From UBA11612 sp963976395 (lineage in GTDB: Bacteria; Pseudomonadota; Alphaproteobacteria; Rhodospirillales; Rhodospirillaceae): a DNA stretch of 26,236 nucleotides. The stretch lies in assembly GCA_963976395.1 (NCBI GenBank), contig CAXBLG010000044.1, forward strand, positions 1 to 26,236, written 5' to 3'. Shown one piece after another: positions 8,155 through 16,082 of the stretch (position 1 is the stretch's first letter; the number at the start of each line of letters is the position of its first letter). Both the position numbers and the translations under genes were made by a program. The notes under the pieces were generated by a model, which saw only the letters and a program-made list of their open reading frames with translations, did not search any database and had not been told where the DNA came from.

Positions 8155-9630
8155 ATGTCTAAAACGATAACCACCAATCCGTTTCACTCAGATGACGACG
8201 ATCATCTGAAGGAAGAGTGTGGGGTCTTCGGCATTATCGGCGACCCGGAGGCCGCCGCGCATACCGCGCTGGGGATGCACGCCTTGCAGCACCGGGGCCA
8301 AGAGGCCGCGGGCATGGTCAGCTTCGACGGGCAACAGTTCTATTCGCACCGGGGCCTGGGGCACGTTTCGGAGAACTTCAACTCGGATGCCGTCATGGAG
8401 CGGTTGAAGGGCCACGCCGCTGTTGGTCACACGCGTTATTCCACCACCGGCGAGACCATTCTGCGCAACGTGCAGCCGCTGTTCGCCGAGTACGAATTCG
8501 GCGGCTTTGCCATTGGCCATAACGGCAATCTGACCAACGCACTGACGCTTCGCAAAGAATTGCAGCATCGCGGCTGCTTGTTTCAATCCACGTCCGATAC
8601 CGAAGTCGTCACCCACCTGATTGCGCGCAGCGAAGCGACCACCATCGAGGACCGCTTTGTCGATGCGCTGCGCCAGATTGAAGGCGCGTATTCCTTCGTC
8701 TGCCTGACCGATAACGCGATCATCGGTGCGCGCGACCCGCTGGGCGTGCGCCCGCTGGTGCTGGGCAAACTGGACGGCGCGCATATTCTGTGTTCGGAAA
8801 CCTGCGCGCTGGATATTATCGGCGCGGAATTCATCCGCGACATCGAGCCGGGTGAGGTTGTCGTGCTGTCGAACGGCACCGTGCGCTCGTTGCATCCCTT
8901 TCCCAAGCAGTCGCCGCGCTTTTGTGTTTTCGAGTACATCTATTTCGCGCGCCCCGACAGCAACGCCGACGGACATAACGTCTATGAAGTGCGCAAGCGC
9001 ATCGGCGCGGAACTGGCCAAGGAAAGTCCGACGGACGTTGACGTGGTGGTGCCGGTGCCCGATTCCGGCGTGCCTGCCGCGCTGGGCTTTGCCGCAGCCT
9101 CGGGCATTCCGTTCGAGTACGGGATTATCCGCAACCATTATGTGGGCCGCACCTTTATTCAGCCGACCGACAAAACTCGGCACCTGGGCGTAAAGCGCAA
9201 ACACAACCCGAACCGCGAAGTTCTGGACGGCAAGCGCGTAGTGCTGGTGGATGATTCAATCGTGCGCGGCACGACCTCGACCAAGATTGTCGATATGGTT
9301 CGGCAAGCAGGCGCGACGGAAGTGCATTTGCGCATCTCCTCACCGCCGACCGCGCATCCGTGTTTTTTCGGGATTGATACGCCGAGCCGCGACAAACTTT
9401 TGGCCGCGCAGTTTGACACCCCCGCCATGGCGAAGATGCTGGGCGTTGACAGCCTCGCGTTTATCTCCATCGACGGGTTGTACCGCGCCGTGAACGAGCC
9501 GGGCCGCAATGCGGACAAACCGCAATACTGCGATGCCTGTTTCACGGGCGAGTATCCGCTGCCGCTGACCGATCAGAACGCGGGCTCGATGCCCAAGCAG
9601 CTGTCGCTTCTCAACGAAGAGCGGCGGTAA
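8155..9630 (+). CDS. purF: Amidophosphoribosyltransferase PurF
   Basis: The enzyme makes phosphoribosylamine from PRPP and glutamine, the first committed step of purine synthesis. The N-terminal Ntn glutaminase domain begins at Cys22 in EECGVFGI, so a 21-residue propeptide ending in Glu-Glu would be removed to expose the nucleophile, as in B. subtilis PurF. Next come HALQHRGQEAAG, GHTRYSTTG and GHNGNLTN. The phosphoribosyltransferase domain carries the PRPP loop VVLVDDSIVRGTTS. The mature-type C-terminal cysteines (CDACFTGEYP) are present. The frame stays open upstream to 8032, but that part translates the palindromic repeat. ATG 8155 (MSKTITTNPF) is preferred; ATG 8140 is an alternative. No strong ribosome-binding site is seen before either. 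The length from 8155 is 491 residues, normal for the family. Confidence 0.95.
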   Translation: MSKTITTNPFHSDDDDHLKEECGVFGIIGDPEAAAHTALGMHALQHRGQEAAGMVSFDGQQFYSHRGLGHVSENFNSDAVMERLKGHAAVGHTRYSTTGETILRNVQPLFAEYEFGGFAIGHNGNLTNALTLRKELQHRGCLFQSTSDTEVVTHLIARSEATTIEDRFVDALRQIEGAYSFVCLTDNAIIGARDPLGVRPLVLGKLDGAHILCSETCALDIIGAEFIRDIEPGEVVVLSNGTVRSLHPFPKQSPRFCVFEYIYFARPDSNADGHNVYEVRKRIGAELAKESPTDVDVVVPVPDSGVPAALGFAAASGIPFEYGIIRNHYVGRTFIQPTDKTRHLGVKRKHNPNREVLDGKRVVLVDDSIVRGTTSTKIVDMVRQAGATEVHLRISSPPTAHPCFFGIDTPSRDKLLAAQFDTPAMAKMLGVDSLAFISIDGLYRAVNEPGRNADKPQYCDACFTGEYPLPLTDQNAGSMPKQLSLLNEERR

Positions 9631-9658
9631 AAACTCCACAAGGACAATTGATTTGCCG

Positions 9659-9746
9659 GTCATTCTTGGGCCGAAGGCCCGAGAATCCAGAGCGTTGACC
9701 TAGAAACCAAAAACCCTGGATGCTCGCGCTTTCGCGCAAGCATGAC
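9659..9746. repeat. Composite palindromic repeat element, copy 2 (between purF and the SDR gene)
   Basis: It has the same outline as copy 1: half A (9659-9689) runs GTCA...TCCA and half B (9717-9746) runs TGGA...TGAC, in opposite orientation. Half A contains a 10-bp stem 9663-9672/9676-9685 closing a GAA loop, with one G-T pair. Half B contains a stem ATGCT-C-GCGC/GCGC-A-AGCAT (9720-9729/9734-9743) with one mismatch. Stem bases differ from copy 1 while the flanking GTCA/TCCA/TGGA/TGAC signatures are kept. It ends 22 bases before the SDR start codon and could also act as a transcript 3'-end structure for purF. Confidence 0.82.
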
Positions 9747-9768
9747 GATAGAGAAAAAAGGATAAGAC

Positions 9769-10503
9769 GTGACCACAAAACGTTTGGAGGGGCGCATTGC
9801 CCTGGTGACCGGCGCAAGCCGGGGCATTGGCCGGGCGGTGGCTTTGCGATATGCCGCCGAAGGCGCGCAAGTGGTGGCCTTCGCCCGCACCCAGGGCGGC
9901 CTTGAAGAACTCGACGATGAGATTCGCGCCATTTCCGGCCAGCCCGCCATCTTGATTGCGGAAAACCTGACCAACTTTGAGAAGGTCGACCAAACCGGCG
10001 CGGCGCTGTTTCAGCGTTTCGGCAAGCTCGACATTCTGGTCGGCAATGCCGCCATCCTCGGCCAGCTTTCGCCCATGGGCCATTACAAGCCGAAGATGTG
10101 GGAAGACGTGTTTAAGCTGAACGTCCATGCCCAGTGGCGCATGATTCGCGCCTTCGACCCGTTGCTGCGCGCCTCCGATGCCGGACGGGCGATGTTTGTG
10201 ACGTCGAGCGTTGCGCGCAACCCGCGCATGTACTGGGGGCCGTATGCGGCCAGCAAGGCGGCGCTGGAAAACATGGTGCAGACCTACGCCGACGAAATGA
10301 ACCACACAAACGTGCGCGCCAACATCATCGATCCCGGCGGTGTGCGCACCAACATGCGCGCCCAGGCGTTTCCCGGTGAAGACCCCATGAGCCTGCCCGC
10401 GCCGGAAGCGCTGACGGAAACTTTTGTGGAGTTGGCCGAAGCAACCTGCACCCGGAACGGCGAGATTGTGCGGGCCAAGGTTGAAGGTGTCGCCCGCGCC
10501 TAA
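9769..10503 (+). CDS. SDR family NAD(P)-dependent oxidoreductase
   Basis: The 244-residue classical short-chain dehydrogenase has the cofactor motif TGASRGIG (14-21), NAA at 93-95 in place of NNAG, and catalytic Ser146/147, Tyr159 and Lys163 (VTSSVARN...YAASK). The start is GTG at 9769, supported by AAGGA about 8 bases upstream. A substrate cannot be read; the closest-looking SDRs reduce carbonyls or oxidise alcohols with NAD(P)H. Short SDRs are often found downstream of purF in Alphaproteobacteria. The MDR dehydrogenase gene begins 35 bases later, so the two oxidoreductases may work together. The last 33 codons of its conserved tail (10393-10491) recur in diverged form at 11547-11645, after the MDR gene, implying an old duplication. 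Confidence 0.92.
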   Translation: MTTKRLEGRIALVTGASRGIGRAVALRYAAEGAQVVAFARTQGGLEELDDEIRAISGQPAILIAENLTNFEKVDQTGAALFQRFGKLDILVGNAAILGQLSPMGHYKPKMWEDVFKLNVHAQWRMIRAFDPLLRASDAGRAMFVTSSVARNPRMYWGPYAASKAALENMVQTYADEMNHTNVRANIIDPGGVRTNMRAQAFPGEDPMSLPAPEALTETFVELAEATCTRNGEIVRAKVEGVARA

Positions 10504-10538
10504 GGTGCGGTGAGAGAGACTACAAAAGGAAGTCCGGC

Positions 10539-11519
10539 ATGAAGGCTGTTGTGTGCCGCAGATATGGGCCGCCCGAGGTTTTAAGCCTTGAGGACATTCC
10601 CAAGCCCCGCCCCAAGAAAAACGAAGTGCTGATCAAAGTGCGCGCGGCGACGGTGTTTGCCGGTGACTGCGAAGTGCGCGCCTTTAAGTTTCCGGCCTGG
10701 AGCTGGCTGCCCCTGCGGATCATGATGGGCCTCACCAAGCCGCGCTGGCCGGTTCTGGGTCAGGAGCTGGCCGGAGAGATTGAAGCGGTGGGCGCGAACG
10801 TGACCACGTTCAAGCCCGGCGACAAAGTATTCGCCGCCCTTGAATTCGGCTTCGGCGCGCACGCCGAATACAAATGCATGTCTGCACGCGGCCCCATCGC
10901 GCCCCTGCCCGCCAATATGAGTTTTGAGGAAGCGGCGGGCATTCCCGTGGGCGGGGTCAACGCGCTGCATTTTTTAGAACGCGCGAACATTCAGCCGGGC
11001 CAGCGCGTTTTGATCAACGGCGCGGCGGGCAGCATCGGCAGCGTGGGCGTACAACTGGCGAAGTACTACGGCGCGGAAGTGACTGCCGTGGATAGCGCCG
11101 AAAAGCTGGACGTTCTGCGGACCCTCGGGGCCGATCATGTGATTGATTATGTGCGCGAGGATTTTACCAAGCGCGGCGAGATCTATGACGTGATCTTCGA
11201 TGTGGTGGGCAAGAGCCCCTATGGCCGCAGCCTGAAGTGCCTGGCCCCGCGCGGTCACTATTTGCTGGCGAACCCCAGACTGACGCCGATGCTGCGCAGT
11301 TTGTGGACATCGGCGACGAGCGATCAGAATGTAATGGTGGCCTATGCGGGCGCAAGCGCGGACACGATGCGGCAGCTGAAAGAACTGATCGAGGCCGGGC
11401 ACATCAAGGCGATCATCGACAAGCGCTTTGCGTTAAGCGAGGCCGCCGAGGCCCACCGCCATGTGGAGGCGGGGCACAAGAAGGGGACGGTGGTGTTGGT
11501 GATTAAAAGCAAAATCTGA
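10539..11519 (+). CDS. Zinc-independent MDR family NAD(P)-dependent alcohol dehydrogenase / quinone oxidoreductase
   Basis: The 326-residue protein has the medium-chain dehydrogenase layout. An N-terminal GroES-like domain opens with MKAVVCRRYGPPEVLSLED and contains GQELAGEIEAVGANVTTFKPGDKVFA. A Rossmann domain follows with INGAAGSIGSVGVQLAKYYGAEVTAV and GADHVIDY. The catalytic zinc ligands of true alcohol dehydrogenases and the structural four-cysteine lobe are absent, so it belongs to the quinone-reductase/enoyl-reductase-like branch that reduces activated double bonds or quinones with NADPH. The substrate is unknown. A GGAAG ribosome-binding site precedes ATG 10539. The C-terminal KKGTVVLVI ending is typical. 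It is the last full-length GC-rich gene before the AT-rich island. Confidence 0.92.
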   Translation: MKAVVCRRYGPPEVLSLEDIPKPRPKKNEVLIKVRAATVFAGDCEVRAFKFPAWSWLPLRIMMGLTKPRWPVLGQELAGEIEAVGANVTTFKPGDKVFAALEFGFGAHAEYKCMSARGPIAPLPANMSFEEAAGIPVGGVNALHFLERANIQPGQRVLINGAAGSIGSVGVQLAKYYGAEVTAVDSAEKLDVLRTLGADHVIDYVREDFTKRGEIYDVIFDVVGKSPYGRSLKCLAPRGHYLLANPRLTPMLRSLWTSATSDQNVMVAYAGASADTMRQLKELIEAGHIKAIIDKRFALSEAAEAHRHVEAGHKKGTVVLVIKSKI

Positions 11520-11522
11520 TTT

Positions 11523-11708
11523 GTGAGGCGAGAGCCCACAATAAAACTGCCTGCGCCAGAAGCCCTGACAAAAGCCTTTGTAGAGCGGCTCGAAATGAGC
11601 TGCTCCAAGAACGGTGAGATTGTGCGAGCCAAGGTTGAGGGGGTGTGCGCGGACGCCACTAATGAACGTGTTGGGAAGAGCTTAAGAACTACTGTTAGCG
11701 CCCATTAA
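11523..11708 (+). pseudogene. C-terminal fragment of a second SDR gene (remnant)
   Basis: Codons 11547-11645 encode a 33-residue stretch matching the C-terminus of the intact SDR (10393-10491) at 25 of 33 positions, including LPAPEAL at the start and NGEIVRAKVEGV at the end. Most synonymous third positions differ, so this is an old paralogous copy and not a recent or assembly duplication. Nothing upstream of it resembles the cofactor-binding or catalytic parts of an SDR; the MDR stop codon is only 27 bases before the homology. The 3' end continues without homology and base composition then becomes AT-rich. I infer a decayed remnant of a former second SDR gene at the left edge of the island. 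Confidence 0.75.
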
Positions 11709-11797
11709 CCATGTCACTAGATTCTTGCCACTCATTGCTTCACAATGCGATGTCTTGTTCCCGCCCTAAAATTAGTTGATATGAATTGCAATGAATA

Positions 11798-14434
11798 ATG
11801 CAAACCGGATTTGATTACCTTCGTCAAATAACTGATTCAAATACGCCTCTAGAAGTTCGAACTAGCGCAGTTCGTGGCTTTGCGCGTGAGTTGCAATGGT
11901 CACCCAGCTATGACTTTCATCAACCACTCGGACATGGCAGCGCACAAGATCACCTTGTTGTCGAACACGGTCTTGAGCACGCAGCGGTTCTCACCTTTTT
12001 AAGATCACCGACTAGGGTCTCCGATATAGCTTTCGAAGATCTGCGTCAGCTTCTTACTCTGTCCTACAACAACCTTGTTTCTTGGCATATAATTCTATCC
12101 GACAACGAAATTCGAAGCCTTAACAACCTGTCTAGCTCATATGACAATTTGAAGTCCTCTATTTCAGCAGAAGATTTATATCAGTTTTCGGGAGTAAAGT
12201 TTCTTAGCGAAGTTTCAAGACACAAAATCAGATACGACACAGAGCCATGTGACGACATTCTACTAAAAACTATTTCGTATTGGAAAAGAGCATTAAAAGC
12301 CGAATACCGAGATCGCATCAACAATGCCCACATATCAGCTCTTATAAATTCCCTGATTTTTGTTCGCGGCTATGAGGATCATTTACGGAAAGATTCTCAA
12401 GAAAACTCAGCGCTACAATACCTAATGACCAACAATGGCACTACTCCTACGGTTAATTTCGCCGAATTTACTCAGGGATATCTAAATCAGTTAAACGGGC
12501 TATCAAATTTAGAGTCTGTAATTGACTTCGAGAAACTGGATGTTTTTTCCGATCTTGATAGGTCAAACGCTACGCAGCTTGTCCGAGATTTCTACAGACC
12601 TAGTAGAGCAAAATATCCTTTTAACTTTGCATTTATGTCTAAGCATGCGTTGAGTCGCATATATGAGCGATACGTAACGTTATTAGAATTTGATGAAAAG
12701 GAAGGGAAACAAATAAGCTTTTTACCTCCAATGCCAAACGAGCGATCAAGCGCTACCACGGGGAGCGTTTATACTCCCCAGTTCGTAGCACGGTACTTTG
12801 CAAAGTTCATTCAAGATAACGTGACGCCAAAGGAATTTCGTCAATTGACGATATTTGACCCAGCTTGCGGTTCCGGAATATTTCTCAGAACGATTTTGGA
12901 ACTGCAATCTAGCCCCTTTGTCCCGGGATATAGTCCCCAGGGCGTAGTGGACATATTTCAAGGGATTTGCGGCATTGATCGCGATGCAAATGCTTGTCAG
13001 GCAACGAGGCTTTCTTTAGCGCTGCTCCATCTAATCTGCACGGGAAAACTCCCAGATAATCTACAGATTATAAATGCAGACGCGATAGCTATGGCTACTT
13101 CTCAAAATCTTCCGCAAACAACTTTTGGGGCGGTTCTCGCAAACCCTCCATTTATCAAACTTGATCATTTGAGCGAAGAAGATCGCAGCACATATAAAAC
13201 ATATTTAGGAGAGCATGGCTGGGGACGAACGGATTCATATTTGGCGTTCGTCAAACTTTCCCTTAAGTCAGTCAGCGAGTCTGGCTTCGCCTGCCTTGTT
13301 CTCCCCCGGACATTTTTGGTTTCTAAGAATGCTCGACCATTTAGAGCGGAGATATCGAAATCATTTAGTGTTCGTTGTATTGTAGATATGGAAGGCAATC
13401 AAATTTTCGGCAGAGTTGGCATCTACAATGTCTTATTAATTTTACAAAAATTTGATCAAGCATCAGCTTCGCTGCCCCCTGCACAAGTTGTCAAGGCCCG
13501 GGGTCAAATAGGCCATGCACTCGACGCTAGCCTACATGAGACTCAAATATCAGGGCCCTACTTCTCTGTATTCACGATTCCCCAACATGTTTTTAAGGAG
13601 GATGAGTGGCGACTGCTCAATTCAGAAGAATCCGCCATTACAGAATATTTGTCGCGATTTCCTAATCTCTCGGACTTTATGGAAGTTAGACAAGGACTGG
13701 TTACAGGTGATGATCAAATATTTATTAGAGACATTAAAGAAGTGCCGAGTGAAGAGCGCAGCGCATATAGAAAGTTTTTACCAGATAAGAAAATACTTAG
13801 GTTTGAACTGCCGACTAAAGCTGACCGACTAGTTTTTTATCCGTTCGAAAATGATCGTCTATTAACCGAACAAGAAGTCAAAAAGCGATTCCCGGCGACT
13901 TGGAAGTACCTTCTTAGCAAGAAGAATAAGTTAAGCTTCAGAAAGCCGGTGCAGAAGGAGGAGTTCCCCTGGTGGCGCCCTACCAGGCCGCGGACTCCAA
14001 GCAATATACTGATCCCAAAAATTGTTTGCCCGCATTTGATGATATCGGCGCGATATGCGATAGACCGTAAAGGTGAATGGTTAGTTAGTCGCTCCCCCTA
14101 TCTTTATGCCAAGCATGAGAACGAGGCTCAGAACTTTCTTCGATTCGTCAGTGCGGTTTTAAACTCTTCAATAGGAAACTGGTTCATCGGTCGTTTCGCG
14201 CACAAGTATGGAAACGGATACAATCGTTTAGAAGTCGATCTATTGAAAAGAATGCCGATTCCTGACCCATCAAGCATCCCCCCGGCACAATTCAACCGAT
14301 TGATGAAGTTAGTAGACAGGGCGCAGACCAGAGACGCTGGTATTAGCGTCGAGATGGAAATAGACGATATCGTCTTTGAAATTTATGAGTTTAACGACAA
14401 ACAGAAAGCTGCGCTCCTAGGAGAGTCCGCATAG
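11798..14434 (+). CDS. Eco57I-type class I N6-adenine DNA methyltransferase with C-terminal target-recognition domain; type II/IIG-like, nuclease motif not recognisable
   Basis: The protein is 878 residues. Motif I is FDPACGSGIF (353-362), which binds S-adenosylmethionine, and motif IV is NPPF (449-452), the catalytic motif for adenine N6 methylation. TPQFVARYF (326-334) is the usual motif-X region. From about 620 to the end it resembles a TaqI/Eco57I target-recognition domain, including PKIVCPHLM and the NSSIGNWFIG...LEVDLLKRMPIP ending. Residues 1-130 have the outline of the N-terminal region of type I/IIG enzymes, but where a PD-ExK nuclease would have E-x-K the sequence reads AVLTFLRSP (63-71), so nuclease activity is doubtful. 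Residues 150-310 look mainly helical. The first in-frame ATG is 11798. The gene is strikingly AT-rich (one sampled 60-base line is about 32% GC, against about 60% in purF), indicating transfer. A 180-residue gene follows after 2 bases. Confidence 0.85.
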   Translation: MQTGFDYLRQITDSNTPLEVRTSAVRGFARELQWSPSYDFHQPLGHGSAQDHLVVEHGLEHAAVLTFLRSPTRVSDIAFEDLRQLLTLSYNNLVSWHIILSDNEIRSLNNLSSSYDNLKSSISAEDLYQFSGVKFLSEVSRHKIRYDTEPCDDILLKTISYWKRALKAEYRDRINNAHISALINSLIFVRGYEDHLRKDSQENSALQYLMTNNGTTPTVNFAEFTQGYLNQLNGLSNLESVIDFEKLDVFSDLDRSNATQLVRDFYRPSRAKYPFNFAFMSKHALSRIYERYVTLLEFDEKEGKQISFLPPMPNERSSATTGSVYTPQFVARYFAKFIQDNVTPKEFRQLTIFDPACGSGIFLRTILELQSSPFVPGYSPQGVVDIFQGICGIDRDANACQATRLSLALLHLICTGKLPDNLQIINADAIAMATSQNLPQTTFGAVLANPPFIKLDHLSEEDRSTYKTYLGEHGWGRTDSYLAFVKLSLKSVSESGFACLVLPRTFLVSKNARPFRAEISKSFSVRCIVDMEGNQIFGRVGIYNVLLILQKFDQASASLPPAQVVKARGQIGHALDASLHETQISGPYFSVFTIPQHVFKEDEWRLLNSEESAITEYLSRFPNLSDFMEVRQGLVTGDDQIFIRDIKEVPSEERSAYRKFLPDKKILRFELPTKADRLVFYPFENDRLLTEQEVKKRFPATWKYLLSKKNKLSFRKPVQKEEFPWWRPTRPRTPSNILIPKIVCPHLMISARYAIDRKGEWLVSRSPYLYAKHENEAQNFLRFVSAVLNSSIGNWFIGRFAHKYGNGYNRLEVDLLKRMPIPDPSSIPPAQFNRLMKLVDRAQTRDAGISVEMEIDDIVFEIYEFNDKQKAALLGESA

Positions 14435-14436
14435 TT

Positions 14437-14979
14437 ATGGTTACAGTTCCCGCTGACATAGTATTAACGCGAGAAGTGTGTCTCCAGGAGCAATTCAAAG
14501 AGTTTGTTCCATATAGAGTTTCTCGTACATTTCGAAGGCAGGGAAGGTTTGACCAAATTACTATCGGTTTAGGAGATCTCGATTCGTCTTTAGACCCTGC
14601 ACTCGCGCGGCAACTATGCTTACTCAACAATGTCGCTTTGAACTACTATGAGGTATGGCAATCCAAAGATCGTGGACGTTCCTACGTTCTGAATAGAGCC
14701 TATTTGCACCTATTTGTAAGCACATCTCCAAACGCTGAAGATCAAATATTGGCAATACATTGTGATCCACAAACAACTGACAATCATTATAAGAAGGGAT
14801 TACACCTACACTTAAAAAGCCATCCCATAAATTTGGCTAGAGCGCATCTATCGCTTTGTCTCCCAAAAATTGATGGTGTAATCAGTGATTATACGGGGTT
14901 CTCTGTTGCCTACTCCGCAATGTTGAGGATGTTGAAGGGAGAGGTGTTTCCAATCATAGAGGCGAGCCTATTGAATTAA
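14437..14979 (+). CDS. Hypothetical protein linked to the DNA methyltransferase, unrecognised family
   Basis: The 180-residue protein starts two bases after the methyltransferase stop and shares its AT-rich composition, so the two were probably acquired and are expressed together. I do not recognise the family. There is no signal peptide or membrane segment, so it should be cytoplasmic. A cluster of histidines and acids stands out in the second half: IHCDP (107-111), H118, GLHLHLKSHP (121-130) and ARAHLSLCLPKI (134-145), which would suit metal binding or a catalytic centre, but no named motif fits. A PD-ExK, HNH or Walker motif is not evident. By position it could be a restriction nuclease, a specificity or accessory subunit, or a toxin held in check by modification. 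All three are inference. Confidence 0.72.
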   Translation: MVTVPADIVLTREVCLQEQFKEFVPYRVSRTFRRQGRFDQITIGLGDLDSSLDPALARQLCLLNNVALNYYEVWQSKDRGRSYVLNRAYLHLFVSTSPNAEDQILAIHCDPQTTDNHYKKGLHLHLKSHPINLARAHLSLCLPKIDGVISDYTGFSVAYSAMLRMLKGEVFPIIEASLLN

Positions 14980-15008
14980 CCGCTGATAGAGCGGTGCCCT
15001 TACCTACC

Positions 15009-15989
15009 CTAAAAATTCTTCTGCAAATCCATGCCCGTATACATATGCGCGACCTCGTCGGCGTAGCCGTTGAACATGAGCGTTTCGCGGCGGATGAAAT
15101 CGCCGATGCGGCGCTCGGTCGCCTGGGACCAGCGCGGATGATCGGCCGCCGGATTCACATTGGCCCAGAAGCCGTATTCGGACGGGATTTGCGTGTTCCA
15201 GGCCGTTGCGGGCTGGTCTTCGGTAAACGTGATGCGCACGATGGATTTGATGGACTTGAAGCCGTACTTCCACGGCACCACCAGCCTGATCGGCGGGCCG
15301 TTCTGATTGAGCAGCGGCTGGCCGTAGGCGCCCACCGCTAAAATCGAAAGCGGGTTAAGCGCCTCATCAAGCCTGAGCGCTTCCACATAGGGCCAGGGCA
15401 AAGCATTTGTGCGCTGGTTCGGCATTTGCGCGGGCCGCATGACGGTTTCAAAGCGCACGAACTTGGCGCTGCCCAAAGGTTCGAACCGCTTCACCACATC
15501 GGCGAGTGAAATACCCACCCAGGGAATGACCATCGACCAGGTTTCGGTGCAGCGCAGACGATAGACGCGGGACTCAAACGTATGGGGGCGGACAAAATCG
15601 TCCGCGTCCATGACGCCCGGTTTGGCGCAGAGGCCATCGACGGCAATTTCCCACGGGCGGCGGGTGAAGCCGCGCGAGAGGTTGATGGGATCGCGCTTGT
15701 CCGAACCGTATTCGGTGAAGTTGTTGTAGGAAAAAAACGAGGTGGGGAACGTGACCTTGTCGTTGGCCTCTAGCTTTTTATACCCGTCCGTCACATCGGT
15801 TTTGAAATCGTCGCTGAACTGGAAGTTTTTTTGCGCCGCGTGGGCCGCCGCATAGGGCCCAAGACCGAGAGCCGCCGCACCTAGACCGGTGGATGCGGCC
15901 GTAATAAACCGGCGGCGGTTTAGGTACACAGCTTTTGGCGTGATTTCGGACGGGCGCGGGGTGGAAGCATTTTTGATGCGAATAAGCAT
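15009..15989 (-). CDS. msrP: Protein-methionine-sulfoxide reductase catalytic subunit MsrP
   Basis: The 326-residue molybdopterin enzyme repairs oxidised methionines in periplasmic proteins. A twin-arginine signal is visible (NRRRFITAA at 24-32, then a hydrophobic stretch to AAHA at about 51), consistent with folded export after cofactor insertion. The molybdenum-coordinating cysteine is C148 in VYRLRCTETWSMVIPWVG, a family hallmark, and the C-terminus LMFNGYADEVAHMYTGMDLQKNF is typical. Length matches E. coli YedY/MsrP. The heme-binding membrane partner MsrQ, normally next door, is not in this window. The gene converges with the AT-rich island; only 29 bases separate the two stops. It is divergent from the acetyltransferase gene across a 93-base gap. 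Confidence 0.95.
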   Translation of the reverse strand: MLIRIKNASTPRPSEITPKAVYLNRRRFITAASTGLGAAALGLGPYAAAHAAQKNFQFSDDFKTDVTDGYKKLEANDKVTFPTSFFSYNNFTEYGSDKRDPINLSRGFTRRPWEIAVDGLCAKPGVMDADDFVRPHTFESRVYRLRCTETWSMVIPWVGISLADVVKRFEPLGSAKFVRFETVMRPAQMPNQRTNALPWPYVEALRLDEALNPLSILAVGAYGQPLLNQNGPPIRLVVPWKYGFKSIKSIVRITFTEDQPATAWNTQIPSEYGFWANVNPAADHPRWSQATERRIGDFIRRETLMFNGYADEVAHMYTGMDLQKNF

Positions 15990-16082
15990 GCCCGCAGCCT
16001 AACATTTTTAACTATACCCGCACTGGTTGACTTTGCGGCGTTGTCCTAAAATCCACGCGTTAAAGAACTAGAGAGACCCCCC

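Noticed and set aside
8188..9204. 338-codon open frame antisense to purF
   Set aside because: It lies entirely within purF on the opposite strand. Long antisense frames are expected in GC-rich genes, and its product shows no domain.
14980..14994. Hairpin CCGCT/AGCGG after the island partner gene as a terminator
   Set aside because: The stem is only 5 bp and no T-run follows, so it is not distinguishable from chance.
11700..15008. Island as an integrative element with attachment sites
   Set aside because: No integrase, tRNA or matching direct repeats were found at the two edges.
16027..16052. Promoter TTGACT...TAAAAT before the GNAT gene
   Set aside because: The spacer is only about 14 bases, too short for a standard sigma-70 promoter.
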